Assembly: GCF_020510565.1 (NCBI RefSeq)
Contig: NZ_CP075189.1
Coordinates: forward strand, 496,001-560,000
DNA length: 64,000 nt
From: Ferribacterium limneticum
Lineage (GTDB): Bacteria > Pseudomonadota > Gammaproteobacteria > Burkholderiales > Rhodocyclaceae
Direction of reading: 5' to 3'
Of the stretch, positions 30,926 through 40,625 are shown in pieces. Numbering within the stretch: the first letter of the stretch is position 1; each line of letters begins with the position of its first letter. Position numbers and translations under genes: made by a program. The notes under the pieces are model-generated. The model was not told where the DNA came from. It worked only from the letters and a program-made list of their open reading frames with translations, and ran no database searches.

Positions 30926-32241
30926 GCGATACCCCTTACGACGAGCACTTCGTCTCCTGGTTCCGGGCGGTCACGCCTTACATCAACGCCTTTCGCGGCA
31001 AGACCTTCGTCATTGCCTTCGGTGGCAAGGCGGTGGCCAGCGAGTTCGCCAAGACGCTGGCCTACGACGTCAATCTGCTGGTCAGCCTGGGCATTCGGCT
31101 GGTCCTGGTGCATGGGGCGCGACCGCAGATCGAGGAAGAGTTGCGCGAGAAGAACCTGGAGTCGGTTTATCACCGTGGCTACCGGGTGACCGATGCTGAG
31201 GCGCTCGATTGCGTGCTCGATGCGGTGGGCAGCGTTTATCTCGAAATCGAGGCGATGCTGTCGCAGGGTCTGCCGAATACGCCGATGGCCAACAGCCGGA
31301 TTCGCGTCATCGGCGGCAATTTCATCACCGGCCAGCCGATTGGCGTGCTCGACGGCATTGACATGCAGTACGCCGGCAAAGTGCGCAAGGTCGATAGCGA
31401 GGGCATCAACGCCCAGCTCGGCCTCGGCAACATCGTGCTGCTCAACTGCGAGGGGCCGTCGCCGACCGGTGAGATTTTCAATTTGCAGATGGAAGAAGCG
31501 GCCGAAGCGGTAGCTATCGCCATCCGGGCTGACAAGCTGGTTTATCTGACTGACAGCCGCGGCGTCACCGACAAGGGGGGCGAATTGCTCGATGCGATGA
31601 CCGCCGACGAGGCTTTCCAATTGCTGCGCGACGCCGACTGGCTGTCCGCCGACATCAAGCGCTACCTGCCGTGTGCCGTGCGGGCCAGCCGGACGGGCGT
31701 CGGCCGCGTGCACCTGATCGGTTTCGAGCAGGATGGCGCGCTGTTGCGCGAGCTATTCACGCACGATGGCGTCGGCACCGTGGTCACCCGCGAATCGCTG
31801 GAAAATATCCGCGAAGCCAAGCCGGACGACATCGCTGCGCTGATTGCCCTGATCGAACCTATGGAGCAGGAAGGCATCCTCGTCCATCGGCCGCGCGAAC
31901 TGCTCGAACGGGAACTCGACCATTTCTCGATCATGTTGCACGACGGCATCATCGTCGGCTGCGCCGCGCTCTACCAGCATTCCGAAACGGAGGCCGAGCT
32001 GGCCTGTCTGGCCGTCAGCCACGAACACCGCGAATGGGGCTATGGCGAGCAGTTGATGATCCGCATCGAACAGCGCGCCCGCAAGGCCGGCATCAAGCGT
32101 TTGTTCGTGCTGACCACGCGCACCGAGCACTGGTTCGTCGAGCGTGGCTTCAAGCTCGGCACGGTCGATGACCTGCCGGCCAACAAGCGCGATATGTACA
32201 ACTATCAGCGGCGTTCCAAGGTGCTGTTCAAGACCTTATAA
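30922..32241 (+). CDS. argA: N-acetylglutamate synthase, classic ArgA type
   Basis: A 439-residue protein with an N-terminal amino-acid-kinase-like domain (about 25-285, FVIAFGGKAVAS, LVLVHGARPQIE, VYLTDSRGV) fused to a C-terminal GNAT domain (about 295-439, LACLAVSHEHREWGYGEQLM, LTTRTEHWFVERGF). It makes N-acetylglutamate from acetyl-CoA and glutamate, the first step of arginine synthesis, and is normally inhibited by arginine. Its start overlaps the previous stop by 4 bp, indicating translational coupling to the polyphosphate enzyme. Confidence 0.96.
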   Translation: MSDTPYDEHFVSWFRAVTPYINAFRGKTFVIAFGGKAVASEFAKTLAYDVNLLVSLGIRLVLVHGARPQIEEELREKNLESVYHRGYRVTDAEALDCVLDAVGSVYLEIEAMLSQGLPNTPMANSRIRVIGGNFITGQPIGVLDGIDMQYAGKVRKVDSEGINAQLGLGNIVLLNCEGPSPTGEIFNLQMEEAAEAVAIAIRADKLVYLTDSRGVTDKGGELLDAMTADEAFQLLRDADWLSADIKRYLPCAVRASRTGVGRVHLIGFEQDGALLRELFTHDGVGTVVTRESLENIREAKPDDIAALIALIEPMEQEGILVHRPRELLERELDHFSIMLHDGIIVGCAALYQHSETEAELACLAVSHEHREWGYGEQLMIRIEQRARKAGIKRLFVLTTRTEHWFVERGFKLGTVDDLPANKRDMYNYQRRSKVLFKTL

Positions 32242-32271
32242 TTCCCCGCATCAACCCCCACGGAGTTTCAC

Positions 32272-32544
32272 ATGGCACGTACCGTTAATTGCATCAAGCT
32301 CGGCCGTGAGGCCGAAGGCCTCGATCAGCCGCCCTATCCGGGTGCGCTCGGCCAGCGAGTTTTTGAAAATGTTTCGAAGGAAGCCTGGCAGCAGTGGATC
32401 AAGATGCAGACCATGCTCATCAACGAGAATCGTCTCAACCTGGTCGATGCCAAGCATCGCAAGTATCTGGCCGAGCAGCTGGAAAAGCATTTCTTCGGCG
32501 AAGGCGCCGACCAGATTCAGGGCTACGTGCCACCGAAGTCCTGA
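32272..32544 (+). CDS. yggX: Probable Fe(2+)-trafficking / oxidative damage protection protein
   Basis: A 90-residue protein matching Ygg[17 protein letters not shown] at the N-terminus with the conserved cysteine, [28 protein letters not shown] and a C-terminal [14 protein letters not shown]. It protects iron-sulfur proteins from oxidative damage in enteric bacteria. ATG 32272 follows GGAG. It lies 30 bp after argA and before a strong terminator. Confidence 0.97.
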   Translation: MARTVNCIKLGREAEGLDQPPYPGALGQRVFENVSKEAWQQWIKMQTMLINENRLNLVDAKHRKYLAEQLEKHFFGEGADQIQGYVPPKS

Positions 32545-32560
32545 GCCACGGTTGGTTCAT

Positions 32561-32586
32561 GAAAAATCCCGCTGCGGCGGGATTTT
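32561..32586. terminator. Bidirectional terminator
   Basis: AAAAATCCCGC, loop TGC, GGCGGGATTTTTG. The stem with A and T runs on both sides lies between yggX (+) and the convergent small membrane-protein gene (-), and can serve both. Confidence 0.9.
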
Positions 32587-32592
32587 TGTTTT

Positions 32593-32763
32593 TCAGGCGA
32601 TCTTGCTCAGTGCGTAGAAAATCAGCATGCCGCCGCCCATGGCCGAGATGGCGAGAATGGCGCTGGTCCGCTTGAGGCCGCTGGCCTGTTCTTCGATGAA
32701 TTGCTCCAGCCCGTCGAACAGTTCGGGAAAGGCGGCGATGTCGCTATGGTTCTGCTTGTCCAT
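32593..32763 (-). CDS. Small protein with C-terminal membrane anchor, unknown function
   Basis: A 56-residue protein starting MDKQNHSDIAAFPELF. It has a short acidic amphipathic region, then a hydrophobic C-terminal segment (SAILAISAMGGGMLIFYALS), suggesting a tail-anchored inner-membrane protein. ATG 32763 follows AGGAG. It shares its terminator with yggX. I recognise no family. Confidence 0.65.
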   Translation of the reverse strand: MDKQNHSDIAAFPELFDGLEQFIEEQASGLKRTSAILAISAMGGGMLIFYALSKIA

Positions 32764-32873
32764 GGATTCTCCTTGAGCAGCCGATTTTCGGCTTGGCTGA
32801 CCCCGCAACTATCGCCAGCCAATATTGCAGGGGCATGACGGATTTTTTGTATCTCGGTTGCGGGCAGGTGAAT

Positions 32874-32913
32874 GCCACGGTCAACCGGAGAAAACGGCCA
32901 AAAATGAAATCCG
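32874..32913 (+). repeat. Dispersed 40-bp motif, after GNAT gene
   Basis: GCCACGGTCAACCGGAGAAA then ACGGCCAAAAATGAAATCCGG. Near-consensus. It ends two bases before the stop codon of the leftward acetyltransferase gene. Confidence 0.9.
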
Positions 32914-32914
32914 G

Positions 32915-33364
32915 CTAGAACTTCCGAACCAGCAAATGTCGTCCGTCGATGGCGCTGTTGCGCACTTCGGTGAAGCCCAGATCGCGGAAGCGCTTGGTCT
33001 TGGCGGCTGAAACCAGGATGCGCCCGGATTTGAAGTTCTCCTCCAGCCAGTCAAGGCGCGCCTTGATCAGGGCGCGGCCGATGCCCTTGCCGCGGCGTTC
33101 CGGCGTGACCGCCGAGAGGTAGAGGATATGCGTGCTGGACGCCCAGTCGGCGGCCTTGACGCCACCGACGGCGATGATTTCGCCGGCATCCATGGCGACG
33201 AAAAAGCGTCGGTAAAACGCCGAATCATCGCCGCGCAGTTCCTTCGCCACGCGCTCGGCGCTGTAGCGCTCGGGGTCGGCGAAGGCGTTGAAGATCAACG
33301 TCACGCTCGCTTCGAGGAGGGCTGGGCTGCTGGTGTCCAGCGTATCGATGCGGATCTTTCCCAT
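32915..33364 (-). CDS. GNAT-family N-acetyltransferase
   Basis: A 149-residue acetyltransferase with the acetyl-CoA loop RRGKGIGRALI (near 94-104) after the YLSAVTPE strand, and a C-terminal KRFRDLGFTEV motif seen in many GNAT enzymes. The substrate is unknown. Its ATG lies 8 bp after the stop of the small protein at 33373, so the two are probably co-transcribed. Its stop codon abuts a dispersed-motif copy. Confidence 0.88.
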   Translation of the reverse strand: MGKIRIDTLDTSSPALLEASVTLIFNAFADPERYSAERVAKELRGDDSAFYRRFFVAMDAGEIIAVGGVKAADWASSTHILYLSAVTPERRGKGIGRALIKARLDWLEENFKSGRILVSAAKTKRFRDLGFTEVRNSAIDGRHLLVRKF

Positions 33365-33372
33365 CGTTCGCT

Positions 33373-33612
33373 TCAGGGGGCGAAGGGCTGAACTTGGCGC
33401 AGGTGCAGGCCGAACTCGGCGGCGCGGCGGGCGGTCTCGCGATTGATCTCGGATTGTTTCTGGCCGAAGGCATCGCGCTCGCGGCGGCTGCTCGCTGCTG
33501 CCTCGATGCTGCGCAGGCAGCGCCAGCGATAGCCCTGGCCGGTCGGGAACAGGCGCATCTGGCTCTTGTCGTGATGGACGCGGCAGCAGTAGCAGAACAG
33601 GGTTTCAGTCAT
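33373..33612 (-). CDS. Small zinc-ribbon-like protein, unknown function
   Basis: A 79-residue basic protein. FCYCCRVHHDKSQM near the N-terminus and YRWRCLRSI after it give Cys/His spacing like a small metal-binding knuckle. The C-terminal half is a charged helix (SRRERDAFGQKQSEINRETA). The start at 33612 follows GGAG at good spacing; the longer frame upstream lacks a signal and crosses the divergent promoter. It precedes a GNAT gene by 8 bp. I do not recognise the family. Confidence 0.65.
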   Translation of the reverse strand: MTETLFCYCCRVHHDKSQMRLFPTGQGYRWRCLRSIEAAASSRRERDAFGQKQSEINRETARRAAEFGLHLRQVQPFAP

Positions 33613-33754
33613 CACAAGCTCCGGTGGTCGAAGATGAGACCAGCATGTCTCCCTCATGTTTCGGGAAGATGACCGAAATCGATTGCCTGGCCTGTCACAG
33701 CGCTGCAACACGGCATACCTACACTGAATGCCAAGTTTGCCATGAAAGACAAAA

Positions 33755-35590
33755 ATGATTGTTCTGATCGATGATGAAGCCGCCGAACTTCGGCGGATCA
33801 TGGCCGAGGGACTCCTGTATCCGGTCTTTCAGCCGATTCTCGATTTCCGCGTACGGGCCATTCTCGGCTACGAGGCGTTGATTCGCGGGCCGGAGGACAG
33901 TCCCCTGCATCGCCCGGATCAGCTGTTCAGCGTCGCGGCGCGCAACGACCTGACGCTGGACCTTGAACACGCCTGTCGCGAGGCCAGCCTGCGCGCCTTC
34001 GCTGCCCAGCGTCTGCCCGGTCGCCTGTTTCTCAACGTGACGCCGGGCTGCCTGCTCGATGAGCGCCTGATGAACGGCCATACCCGCGAACTGCTCAACG
34101 AACTGGCCATCGCGCCGAATCGCATCGTCATCGAACTGACCGAGAACCAGAAGATCACCGACATGCCGGGCATCCTGGAGGCGCTGCAGCACTATCGCGG
34201 ACGCGGCTTCCAGTTCGCCATCGACGATCTCGGCGAAGGTTTCGCCAACCTGCGCATGTGGTCCGAGTTGCGCCCCGAGTTCGTCAAGATCGACAAGCAT
34301 TTCATCAACGGCATCGCCGATGACCGGATCAAGTTTCATTTTGCCCGCGCCATGCAGGATCTGGCCGAGATCTGCAACGCCCTGCTCGTCGCCGAAGGGG
34401 TCGAGCGCACCGAAGACTTCATCTGCGTCCGCGACATGGGGATCGCCTGCGGTCAGGGCTATTTCATCGCCCGGCCGGAGACTCATCCGATCCGCCAGTT
34501 GGCCGGACAGACGGTGACCGCGCTCGACCAGCAATCGCTCTTGCTGTCGCCGCTGACCGGTGGCCCGGGCAAACTGCCGACAGCGCGCAATCTGGCTCGG
34601 CTGATCGAGCCGGTGCCGATGAACGCCAGCAACGTCACCGTCATCGCCCGTTTTGAAGCCGACCCCGATCTCGACGTGCTGCCTGTCGTCCAAGGCACCC
34701 AGCCGGTCGGCATGATCAACCGGCACAGCATGATCGACCGTTTCGCCCGGCCGTTCCGCAAGGAACTGTTCGGCCGCAAGAGTTGCGAGCTGTTCATGGA
34801 TCACGCCCCGCTCGTCGTCGATCAATACGCGACGATCCAGGAGCTGGCGATGATGTTGTCGGTAGCGCCCAAGCACTACCTGTTCGACGGTTTCATCGTC
34901 ACCGCCCAGGGCAAGTACATCGGCGTCGGCAGCAGCCACGACCTCATGGCGACGATCACCGAAATGCAGATTAGCGCCGCCCGCTACGCCAACCCGCTGA
35001 CCCAGTTGCCGGGCAACGTGCCGATCAACGAGCACGTCGACCGCATGCTCGAGTCCGGCCATCCGTTCATCGCGGCCTATATCGACATCGACAATTTCAA
35101 GCCCTACAACGATGCCTTCGGCTACCGGCGCGGCGACGACGTGATCCACACCCTGGCCCGTCTGATCTGCGAGGCGACCGATCCGCAGATCGATTTCGTC
35201 GGCCATATCGGCGGCGACGATTTCTTCGTCATTTTCCGCAGCGAGGACTGGGAACTGCGCTGCTGGCAGATCATCAGCACCTTCGCCCAGGCCATGGGCA
35301 ACATGCTCGGCGTCGAGGAACGTTTGCGCGGCGGCTACATGGCGGAAAACCGGCGCGGCGAACTGAGCTTCCAGGCCTTGCCGACGCTCTCTATTGGTGC
35401 CGTGAAAGTGGGGCCGGGCGATTGCGAGTCACATCGCGAAGTGGCGGCTGCAGCCTCGGCTGCCAAGAAGCAGGCCAAGAAAAGAGCCAAGAATCCGGCC
35501 AATGAGCCCTTGGGTGGCAGCCTGTTTGTCGAACGCCGGCGCATTGGCAGTACCGATGCGCTACAACCGGTCGGGCGCTTTCTGAACTGA
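33755..35590 (+). CDS. EAL-CBS-GGDEF protein (reversed order cyclic di-GMP enzyme)
   Basis: A 611-residue protein with an N-terminal EAL domain (YEALIRG near 39, IELTENQK, FAIDDLGEGFANL, VKIDKHFI, AEGVER, GQGYF), a middle region resembling paired CBS domains (about 270-400), and a C-terminal GGDEF-type domain whose signature reads GGDDF (near 486). DDLGEG replaces the usual DDFGTG. The EAL metal residues look intact, so phosphodiesterase activity is likely. Cyclase activity is less certain with Asp in place of Glu. The extreme C-terminus has an AKKQAKKRAK stretch. It is divergent from the zinc-ribbon gene. Confidence 0.9.
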   Translation: MIVLIDDEAAELRRIMAEGLLYPVFQPILDFRVRAILGYEALIRGPEDSPLHRPDQLFSVAARNDLTLDLEHACREASLRAFAAQRLPGRLFLNVTPGCLLDERLMNGHTRELLNELAIAPNRIVIELTENQKITDMPGILEALQHYRGRGFQFAIDDLGEGFANLRMWSELRPEFVKIDKHFINGIADDRIKFHFARAMQDLAEICNALLVAEGVERTEDFICVRDMGIACGQGYFIARPETHPIRQLAGQTVTALDQQSLLLSPLTGGPGKLPTARNLARLIEPVPMNASNVTVIARFEADPDLDVLPVVQGTQPVGMINRHSMIDRFARPFRKELFGRKSCELFMDHAPLVVDQYATIQELAMMLSVAPKHYLFDGFIVTAQGKYIGVGSSHDLMATITEMQISAARYANPLTQLPGNVPINEHVDRMLESGHPFIAAYIDIDNFKPYNDAFGYRRGDDVIHTLARLICEATDPQIDFVGHIGGDDFFVIFRSEDWELRCWQIISTFAQAMGNMLGVEERLRGGYMAENRRGELSFQALPTLSIGAVKVGPGDCESHREVAAAASAAKKQAKKRAKNPANEPLGGSLFVERRRIGSTDALQPVGRFLN

Positions 35591-35630
35591 TTGCTACGGT
35601 CGACCGGAAAAAAGGCCAAAATCCTCAAGT
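35591..35630 (+). repeat. Dispersed 40-bp motif, after EAL-GGDEF gene
   Basis: Starts at the stop codon: TTGCTACGGTCGACCGGAAA then AAAGGCCAAAATCCTCAAG. The same TGA-TTGCTACGGTC junction occurs after rpe. Confidence 0.85.
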
Positions 35631-35640
35631 CAGTGCAGAC

Positions 35641-38550
35641 TCAATGGTTTTGTCGGGATTTCTTCAGCCATTTCAGGAGCATGGCATAGAGGATGTCAGG
35701 CAATACCGGCTTGGCGACGAAATCGTCCATGCCGGCCTGCAGGCACTGCTCTCTATCCTCGGCAAAGGCATTCGCCGTCATGGCCAGGATCGGCATGTCC
35801 TTGAGCGCCGGGTTGCGGCGGATTCGTTGCGTTGCCTCCAGGCCGCCCATCCTCGGCATTTGCATGTCCATCAGGATCAGGTCGTAGGTGCCATGTCCGA
35901 GCATTTCCAGCGCCTGCACCCCGTTGTCGGCGATATCAACGGCCAGGCCCGTCTCGGCCAGAATCTCCAGCGCCACTTCCTGGTTGATGGCATCGTCCTC
36001 GACGAGCAGGATTCGCCTGCCCTGAAAGTCACGGGCCAGCGTCGTTTCCGGCGCTTCCATCAGCATTGACGGGCGGCCAACGGTCGACCGGGAGGCTGCC
36101 TTGGCCAGCCGGGCGGTGAACCAGAAGGTGCTGCCCTGGCCGGGGATGCTGCTCACGCCGACCTCGCCGCCCATCAGCTCGGTCAGGTGCCTGGTGATGG
36201 AAAGCCCCAGCCCGGTGCCGCCATATTCCCGCGTGGTTGAACTGTCGACCTGCTCGAAGGCGGTAAACAGGCGATCGAGATGATCCGGAGCAATACCGAT
36301 GCCGCTGTCCGTCACGTCGAAACGCAGCATGACGCTGTCGCTGGTTTCATCCTGGAGGAGGGTACGGATGATGACCGTACCTCGCTCGGTGAATTTGACG
36401 GCATTGTTGGCGTAGTTGAGCAGGGCCTGGGTCAGCCGGGTCGGGTCGCCACGCAGCTTGCGCGGGAGAGGGCCGCTGTCCATGATCAGTTGCAGGCCCT
36501 TGGCGCTCAGTCGGGGAGACAGGATGGAGGCAACGTTGCCGAGGATGTTGTCGACGATGACATCGGTCTGTTCGAGGATCAGCCGGCCGGCTTCAATCTT
36601 GGAAAGATCGAGAATGTCGTTGATGACATTGAGCAGGTGTTCGCCCGCCGCATGGATCTTGTCGAGCTGGCTGCATTGCTGCGGCGTCGCACCATTCCGC
36701 CGGATCAGGAAAGTCATGCCGAGAATGGCATTCATCGGTGTCCGGATCTCGTGGCTCATGTTGGCCAGGAAGGCGCTCTTGGCAACGGTTGCCGCCTCGG
36801 CCTCGACGGCGCGTTTTTTCAGTTCGGCATTGAGGGTTTCGATAACCTCGGTCCGGTTTTTGACCAGTTGCTCCAGGTGGTGCCGATGCTGATCGAGTTC
36901 CCGGGCAATTTTTTTCTTCTCGGTAATGTTTTCCTTGATCCCGACATAGTGCGTAATTTGCCCGTCGGCGCGCCGGATCGGCGAAAAGATGACGTCCTCC
37001 GTGATGAGCTCGCCGCTCTTGCACTTGTTGTTCATTTCGCACTGCCATGGCTTGCCTTCCGACAAGGCTTTCCACAGCGCGATATAGGTTTCTTCGGAGG
37101 TATGGCCGGATTGCATGAGCCGTTGGTTCTGGCCGATCAGTTCGTCGCGACGATAGCCACTGGAGCGCTCGAAGGCTTCGTTGACGTATTCGATCCGTGC
37201 GTCGAGGTCGGTAATGACGATGCTCAGCGTGCTTTGTTCCAGAGCCTGCGAGAGCTTGAGCAGCTGTTCTTCGGCCCGCTTGCGATCGGTGATGTCCTCG
37301 ATGATTGACCAGACGTATTGCTGACCGTCGTTGCCGGTAATCACCATGCCGTTGAGGCGCAAGGGAACCAGGCTGCCGTCCTTGCGGCGGTATTCCTTTT
37401 CAAACGGGTCGTAACGGCCGGTATCCTGCAGCGAGGCCCGCTGTCGTGCCGCGTCGGTCTCATACCTCTTCGGGGTCAGGCTCCGGGCGTCGAGCGACTT
37501 CAATTCCTCGGCCGGATAACCGCAAATCTGCTGGAACGCGTTGTTGAATTCGACGAAGTTACCCTTCAGGTCGGTCAAGGCGATACCCAGCGGCGACAAC
37601 TCGAAAAGACCGCGCAGTTTGGCTTCGCTTTCGCGCAGCGAGCTTTCGGCCTGCAGGCGCTCGGCCTGCAAGGCGGCGACCCCCAAACCGGTGAGGACCG
37701 TCGTCGCCATGTAACCCCACAGCAGAAACAGGCTGATGTGTTCGTCGGGCAAATAGAAGGTGCCATGGCCGGTTGCGGTAGCCCAGGCGGCGACCACTGA
37801 AAATCCCAGTCCGGCCGTCGCGGCGAAGGTGTTGCCGAAGCGCAGGGCGGCCCAGGCGAACAGCGGCAGGGTCAGGAAGGCCAGCGGCAGGGTACGGCCG
37901 AGTGCGGCAAAGTCGTGGATGAAGGCCAGCCAGGCGACCGGGCCGGCAACCAGAATCCAGAGCAGCAGTTCCTGGCGGAATTGACCGAGCTGCTCGATGT
38001 TTTTGCGGTTGATCGTCAGCAGCAAGGGGGCGGCCAGGAGGACCCCGACGCTATCACCCATCCACCACGTCAGCCAGGCGAACCCGGCCGCTTCGAGCGG
38101 CAACATGCCGGCCAGATAAAGATTGGCGACGCCGCCCGTGGCTGACACCAGCATGCCCAGGCCGGCCGCGGCGATGAAGGTGCCGATATCTCTCTGCCGG
38201 TCGAAGGACGCATGGAAACCGGCGCGCTTGAGCCAGCTGGCCGCGAGCAGCGGGCCCAGGGTGTTGCCGACGGCGATGCCGGCAGCCAGAGGCCAGGCGG
38301 AACCGATGCTCAGATTGACGAACAGGGCGCCGAGGTAAATGCCCGGCCAGACCGGGGTTCCCCAGCGAAACAGGGCAGCGACGGCGATCCCCGTCGGTAG
38401 CCAGAGCAGCGTGATATGGCTGCCGGTAAAGGGAATTTGCAGCCCCAGCCAGCCGGTGGCGACGTAGGCGAGGAACGGAAGAAGGAGTCTGATCTGCATT
38501 GGACTTCGCGGGTTCGGATGATTTCTGGCTGACCGAATCGGGGAGGTCAT
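35641..38550 (-). CDS. Hybrid histidine kinase with MASE1 membrane sensor
   Basis: A 969-residue hybrid kinase. The N-terminal 290 residues form a multi-helix MASE1-type sensor ([38 protein letters not shown]). Two PAS domains follow (about 305-430 and 435-555), then HisKA with [15 protein letters not shown] (His near 598), a HATPase with GGTGLGLSI, and a receiver with [13 protein letters not shown] (Asp near 893). It closely parallels the kinase at 5471-8452 in its output half, suggesting shared ancestry with a swapped sensor. No cognate regulator lies next to it. ATG 38499 (MQIRLLL) is an alternative start. Confidence 0.93.
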   Translation of the reverse strand: MTSPIRSARNHPNPRSPMQIRLLLPFLAYVATGWLGLQIPFTGSHITLLWLPTGIAVAALFRWGTPVWPGIYLGALFVNLSIGSAWPLAAGIAVGNTLGPLLAASWLKRAGFHASFDRQRDIGTFIAAAGLGMLVSATGGVANLYLAGMLPLEAAGFAWLTWWMGDSVGVLLAAPLLLTINRKNIEQLGQFRQELLLWILVAGPVAWLAFIHDFAALGRTLPLAFLTLPLFAWAALRFGNTFAATAGLGFSVVAAWATATGHGTFYLPDEHISLFLLWGYMATTVLTGLGVAALQAERLQAESSLRESEAKLRGLFELSPLGIALTDLKGNFVEFNNAFQQICGYPAEELKSLDARSLTPKRYETDAARQRASLQDTGRYDPFEKEYRRKDGSLVPLRLNGMVITGNDGQQYVWSIIEDITDRKRAEEQLLKLSQALEQSTLSIVITDLDARIEYVNEAFERSSGYRRDELIGQNQRLMQSGHTSEETYIALWKALSEGKPWQCEMNNKCKSGELITEDVIFSPIRRADGQITHYVGIKENITEKKKIARELDQHRHHLEQLVKNRTEVIETLNAELKKRAVEAEAATVAKSAFLANMSHEIRTPMNAILGMTFLIRRNGATPQQCSQLDKIHAAGEHLLNVINDILDLSKIEAGRLILEQTDVIVDNILGNVASILSPRLSAKGLQLIMDSGPLPRKLRGDPTRLTQALLNYANNAVKFTERGTVIIRTLLQDETSDSVMLRFDVTDSGIGIAPDHLDRLFTAFEQVDSSTTREYGGTGLGLSITRHLTELMGGEVGVSSIPGQGSTFWFTARLAKAASRSTVGRPSMLMEAPETTLARDFQGRRILLVEDDAINQEVALEILAETGLAVDIADNGVQALEMLGHGTYDLILMDMQMPRMGGLEATQRIRRNPALKDMPILAMTANAFAEDREQCLQAGMDDFVAKPVLPDILYAMLLKWLKKSRQNH

Positions 38551-38633
38551 GGTTTATCGGCAATTGAAACCGGGTGAAACAATTCCGCAATGATAAATCA
38601 GATTTGTGCTTTTATATTACAAAAGTAATAGCT

Positions 38634-39659
38634 CTAGTAAAAAACCTGCCCGAGGTCGAGCGTCGCCCGTTGGCCGATGCTGCCGCGATGCGTGTCCAGC
38701 CAAAATTGAGCATGTTCGCGGCCGCTGTCGCGCAGGCTCTCGAAAAAGGGCAGGTTGACGGCCAGCTTGCTGCCGGGCGGCAGTTCGCCGAGCAGGGCGT
38801 CGGCTGTGATGGCATGGAATCTCAGCTGTTCGATACGGCGTTCGAGCCGGCCGACCGGCAACCATTTTGATAGCCACGAGGCGCTGACTTCCTCGCGCAG
38901 GTGGGCGAACATCCGCATTTCGCGCAGGAAGGTCGCGTTGAACGACAGCTCGAGCAGGCGCTGCCGGATGTCCGCGGCCGAAGCGGGCGTTTCGCTGTAA
39001 CGCAGCGGCGTGAGCAGGACGAGCAGGATGTCCGGCGAGGCGCACTGGTAAGCCAGCGGAAAAACCGCCGGGTTGGCGCTGTAACCGCCATCCCAGTACG
39101 GTTCGCCATCGATGATGATGGACCGGTGAATGGTCGGCAGGCAGGCCGAGGCGAGCAGGGTGTCGACCGACAGCTCATGGTTGCGGAACAGGCGCAGCTT
39201 GCCGGAGTTGGCGTGGGTCGCGGCGATGAACAGCTTGACCGGGGCATCGTGGCGCAGGCGGGCGAAGTCGAACTGTTCGCCGAGGATGTCGCGCAAGGGG
39301 TTGAGGTCGAAGGGGTTGAGCTGCTCGGGACTCAGGTGGTTGGTCCATTGCAGCATCAGCTTCAGGGCCGGGCTCACCTCGCCGCCGGCATCGCCGGACT
39401 TGGCGAAGGGCGAGCTGGCGGCGACGCTGGTCCAGAAGCGGGCCAGCGTTTCCCGGGCACCGTCGCGGCCGCCGGTCATCAGACCGTGCGCCAGGCACAG
39501 CGCATTCATCGCCCCGGCGCTGGTCCCGCTGACGCCTTCGAAGGTGAAGGCCGAGTCTTCAAGCAGCGCGTCGAGTACGCCCCAGGTGAATGCCCCGTGG
39601 GCGCCGCCGCCCTGCAGGGCGAGGTTGAGCGGGCTGGTCTTGCTGATTTTTGCGTGCAT
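38634..39659 (-). CDS. Patatin-like phospholipase
   Basis: A 341-residue lipase-fold protein with the patatin signatures: oxyanion loop LQGGGAHGAF near the N-terminus, nucleophile elbow GTSAG, and the catalytic DGG dyad in YWDGGYSANPA. It should hydrolyse acyl esters of lipids, or possibly polyhydroxyalkanoate, given a phasin-like gene 1 kb away; this is inference. The start at 39659 (MHAKIS) lies immediately after a dispersed-motif copy, which therefore forms its 5' leader and leaves no clear ribosome site. A longer frame that reads through the motif is rejected. Confidence 0.88.
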   Translation of the reverse strand: MHAKISKTSPLNLALQGGGAHGAFTWGVLDALLEDSAFTFEGVSGTSAGAMNALCLAHGLMTGGRDGARETLARFWTSVAASSPFAKSGDAGGEVSPALKLMLQWTNHLSPEQLNPFDLNPLRDILGEQFDFARLRHDAPVKLFIAATHANSGKLRLFRNHELSVDTLLASACLPTIHRSIIIDGEPYWDGGYSANPAVFPLAYQCASPDILLVLLTPLRYSETPASAADIRQRLLELSFNATFLREMRMFAHLREEVSASWLSKWLPVGRLERRIEQLRFHAITADALLGELPPGSKLAVNLPFFESLRDSGREHAQFWLDTHRGSIGQRATLDLGQVFY

Positions 39660-39697
39660 GCTACGGTCAACCCGAAAAAAAGCCCAAAAATGAAAAC
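39657..39697 (+). repeat. Dispersed 40-bp motif, at patatin start
   Basis: CATGCTACGGTCAACCCGAA then AAAAAGCCCAAAAATGAAAACG. It covers the leader of the patatin gene, and its first bases overlap the start codon. Confidence 0.85.
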
Positions 39698-39708
39698 GTC
39701 TGCCGAGC

Positions 39709-40485
39709 CTATGGCCGCTCGGCGACGGCCTCGACAATGGGCGCTGGCGTCACCGAGGTCGGCTGCTGGAAAGGATTGCCCTGAACCAGCACGATGGCGG
39801 CAGTCGGCGCCGCGGCCAGGGCAAACAGTATCACTGCGACCATCGCCGCCCGTGGCTTGTCGACATGCACGACGGACACCGAGAGCAGGGTCAGGAAGCC
39901 GAGAAAGGCCATGCCCAGCCACTTGAGCGGATTGACGTGGGTCTGGCTGAGGCCGATGCGCAGGTCGCGCTCGTCGCGGATTTCAATGGCCTTGCGCAGC
40001 ATCAGCGCCTGGACGTTTTCGCCGGCCGCGGTGGCGACTTTCGGGCTGGCCAGCAGGGTGAGCAGGGCGTCGGCCAAGGCGGTGACTTCGGGGCTCGACT
40101 GGCGCGCCGCCAGCATCGGCCATTCGCCGGCGCTGCCCCGGCCGTAGCGCGACACGGCGCCACGCACCTCGCCGCGCAGCGGCTCAGCCAGTTGTCCGGA
40201 GAGCACGGCAATGCTGCGCAGCGAATCGGCTTCCTTGAACACCGCATTCATCGCCCGGTCGTGGGCGCTCCACGTGTCGTTGGCAAGAAAGGCCAGGGTC
40301 AGGCCGAAGAGCACGCCGATGATGTTGATGAAGGGCGGTGCGACGCCCTGCAGCGAAGCGATCCAGCCGGCCCAGCGCGGCCGGTGCAGGGCCCACTGCA
40401 CGGCGGCGACGGCGGCAAAGGTGCCAACGACGGCCAGGAAGGCGTAACCGTAATGGTCGTAAATGTGCCAGTTGCTGGTGGGCAT
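39709..40485 (-). CDS. DUF4239-like membrane protein
   Basis: A 258-residue protein with two N-terminal hydrophobic helices (about 12-32 and 50-70), a central polar region with EADSLRSIAVLSGQLAEPLR, and two C-terminal helices with PLKWLGMAFLGFLTLLSVSVV. This arrangement fits the DUF4239 (bestrophin-like) group. The start at ATG 40485 is preferred over a TTG 21 codons upstream, although neither has a strong ribosome site. It is in the same direction as patatin and ends 50 bp before it. Confidence 0.7.
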   Translation of the reverse strand: MPTSNWHIYDHYGYAFLAVVGTFAAVAAVQWALHRPRWAGWIASLQGVAPPFINIIGVLFGLTLAFLANDTWSAHDRAMNAVFKEADSLRSIAVLSGQLAEPLRGEVRGAVSRYGRGSAGEWPMLAARQSSPEVTALADALLTLLASPKVATAAGENVQALMLRKAIEIRDERDLRIGLSQTHVNPLKWLGMAFLGFLTLLSVSVVHVDKPRAAMVAVILFALAAAPTAAIVLVQGNPFQQPTSVTPAPIVEAVAERP

Positions 40486-40569
40486 GCGCGGAGCGTCCGT
40501 TTTCTGTAACAGCCGGAGAGTCTGGGCGATGGCAGCGCCCGGCGTCAATCGTTGCGCCAGAAACCGGAG

Positions 40570-40594
40570 AAAAAAAGCCCGGCAGGGCCGGGCT
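40570..40594 (-). terminator. Terminator of the phasin-like gene
   Basis: Minus strand: AGCCCGGC, loop CCT, GCCGGGCTTTTTTTC. A strong stem with T7 some 32 bp after the stop codon at 40626. Confidence 0.9.
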
Positions 40595-40625
40595 GAATGG
40601 AGAGAATGCTTTTTTTCTTATGACG

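Noticed and set aside
36078..36108. ACGGTCGACCGGG in the MASE1 kinase gene, resembling the dispersed motif
   Set aside because: Only the core matches; the A/T tract is replaced by GC-rich sequence. I treat it as chance.
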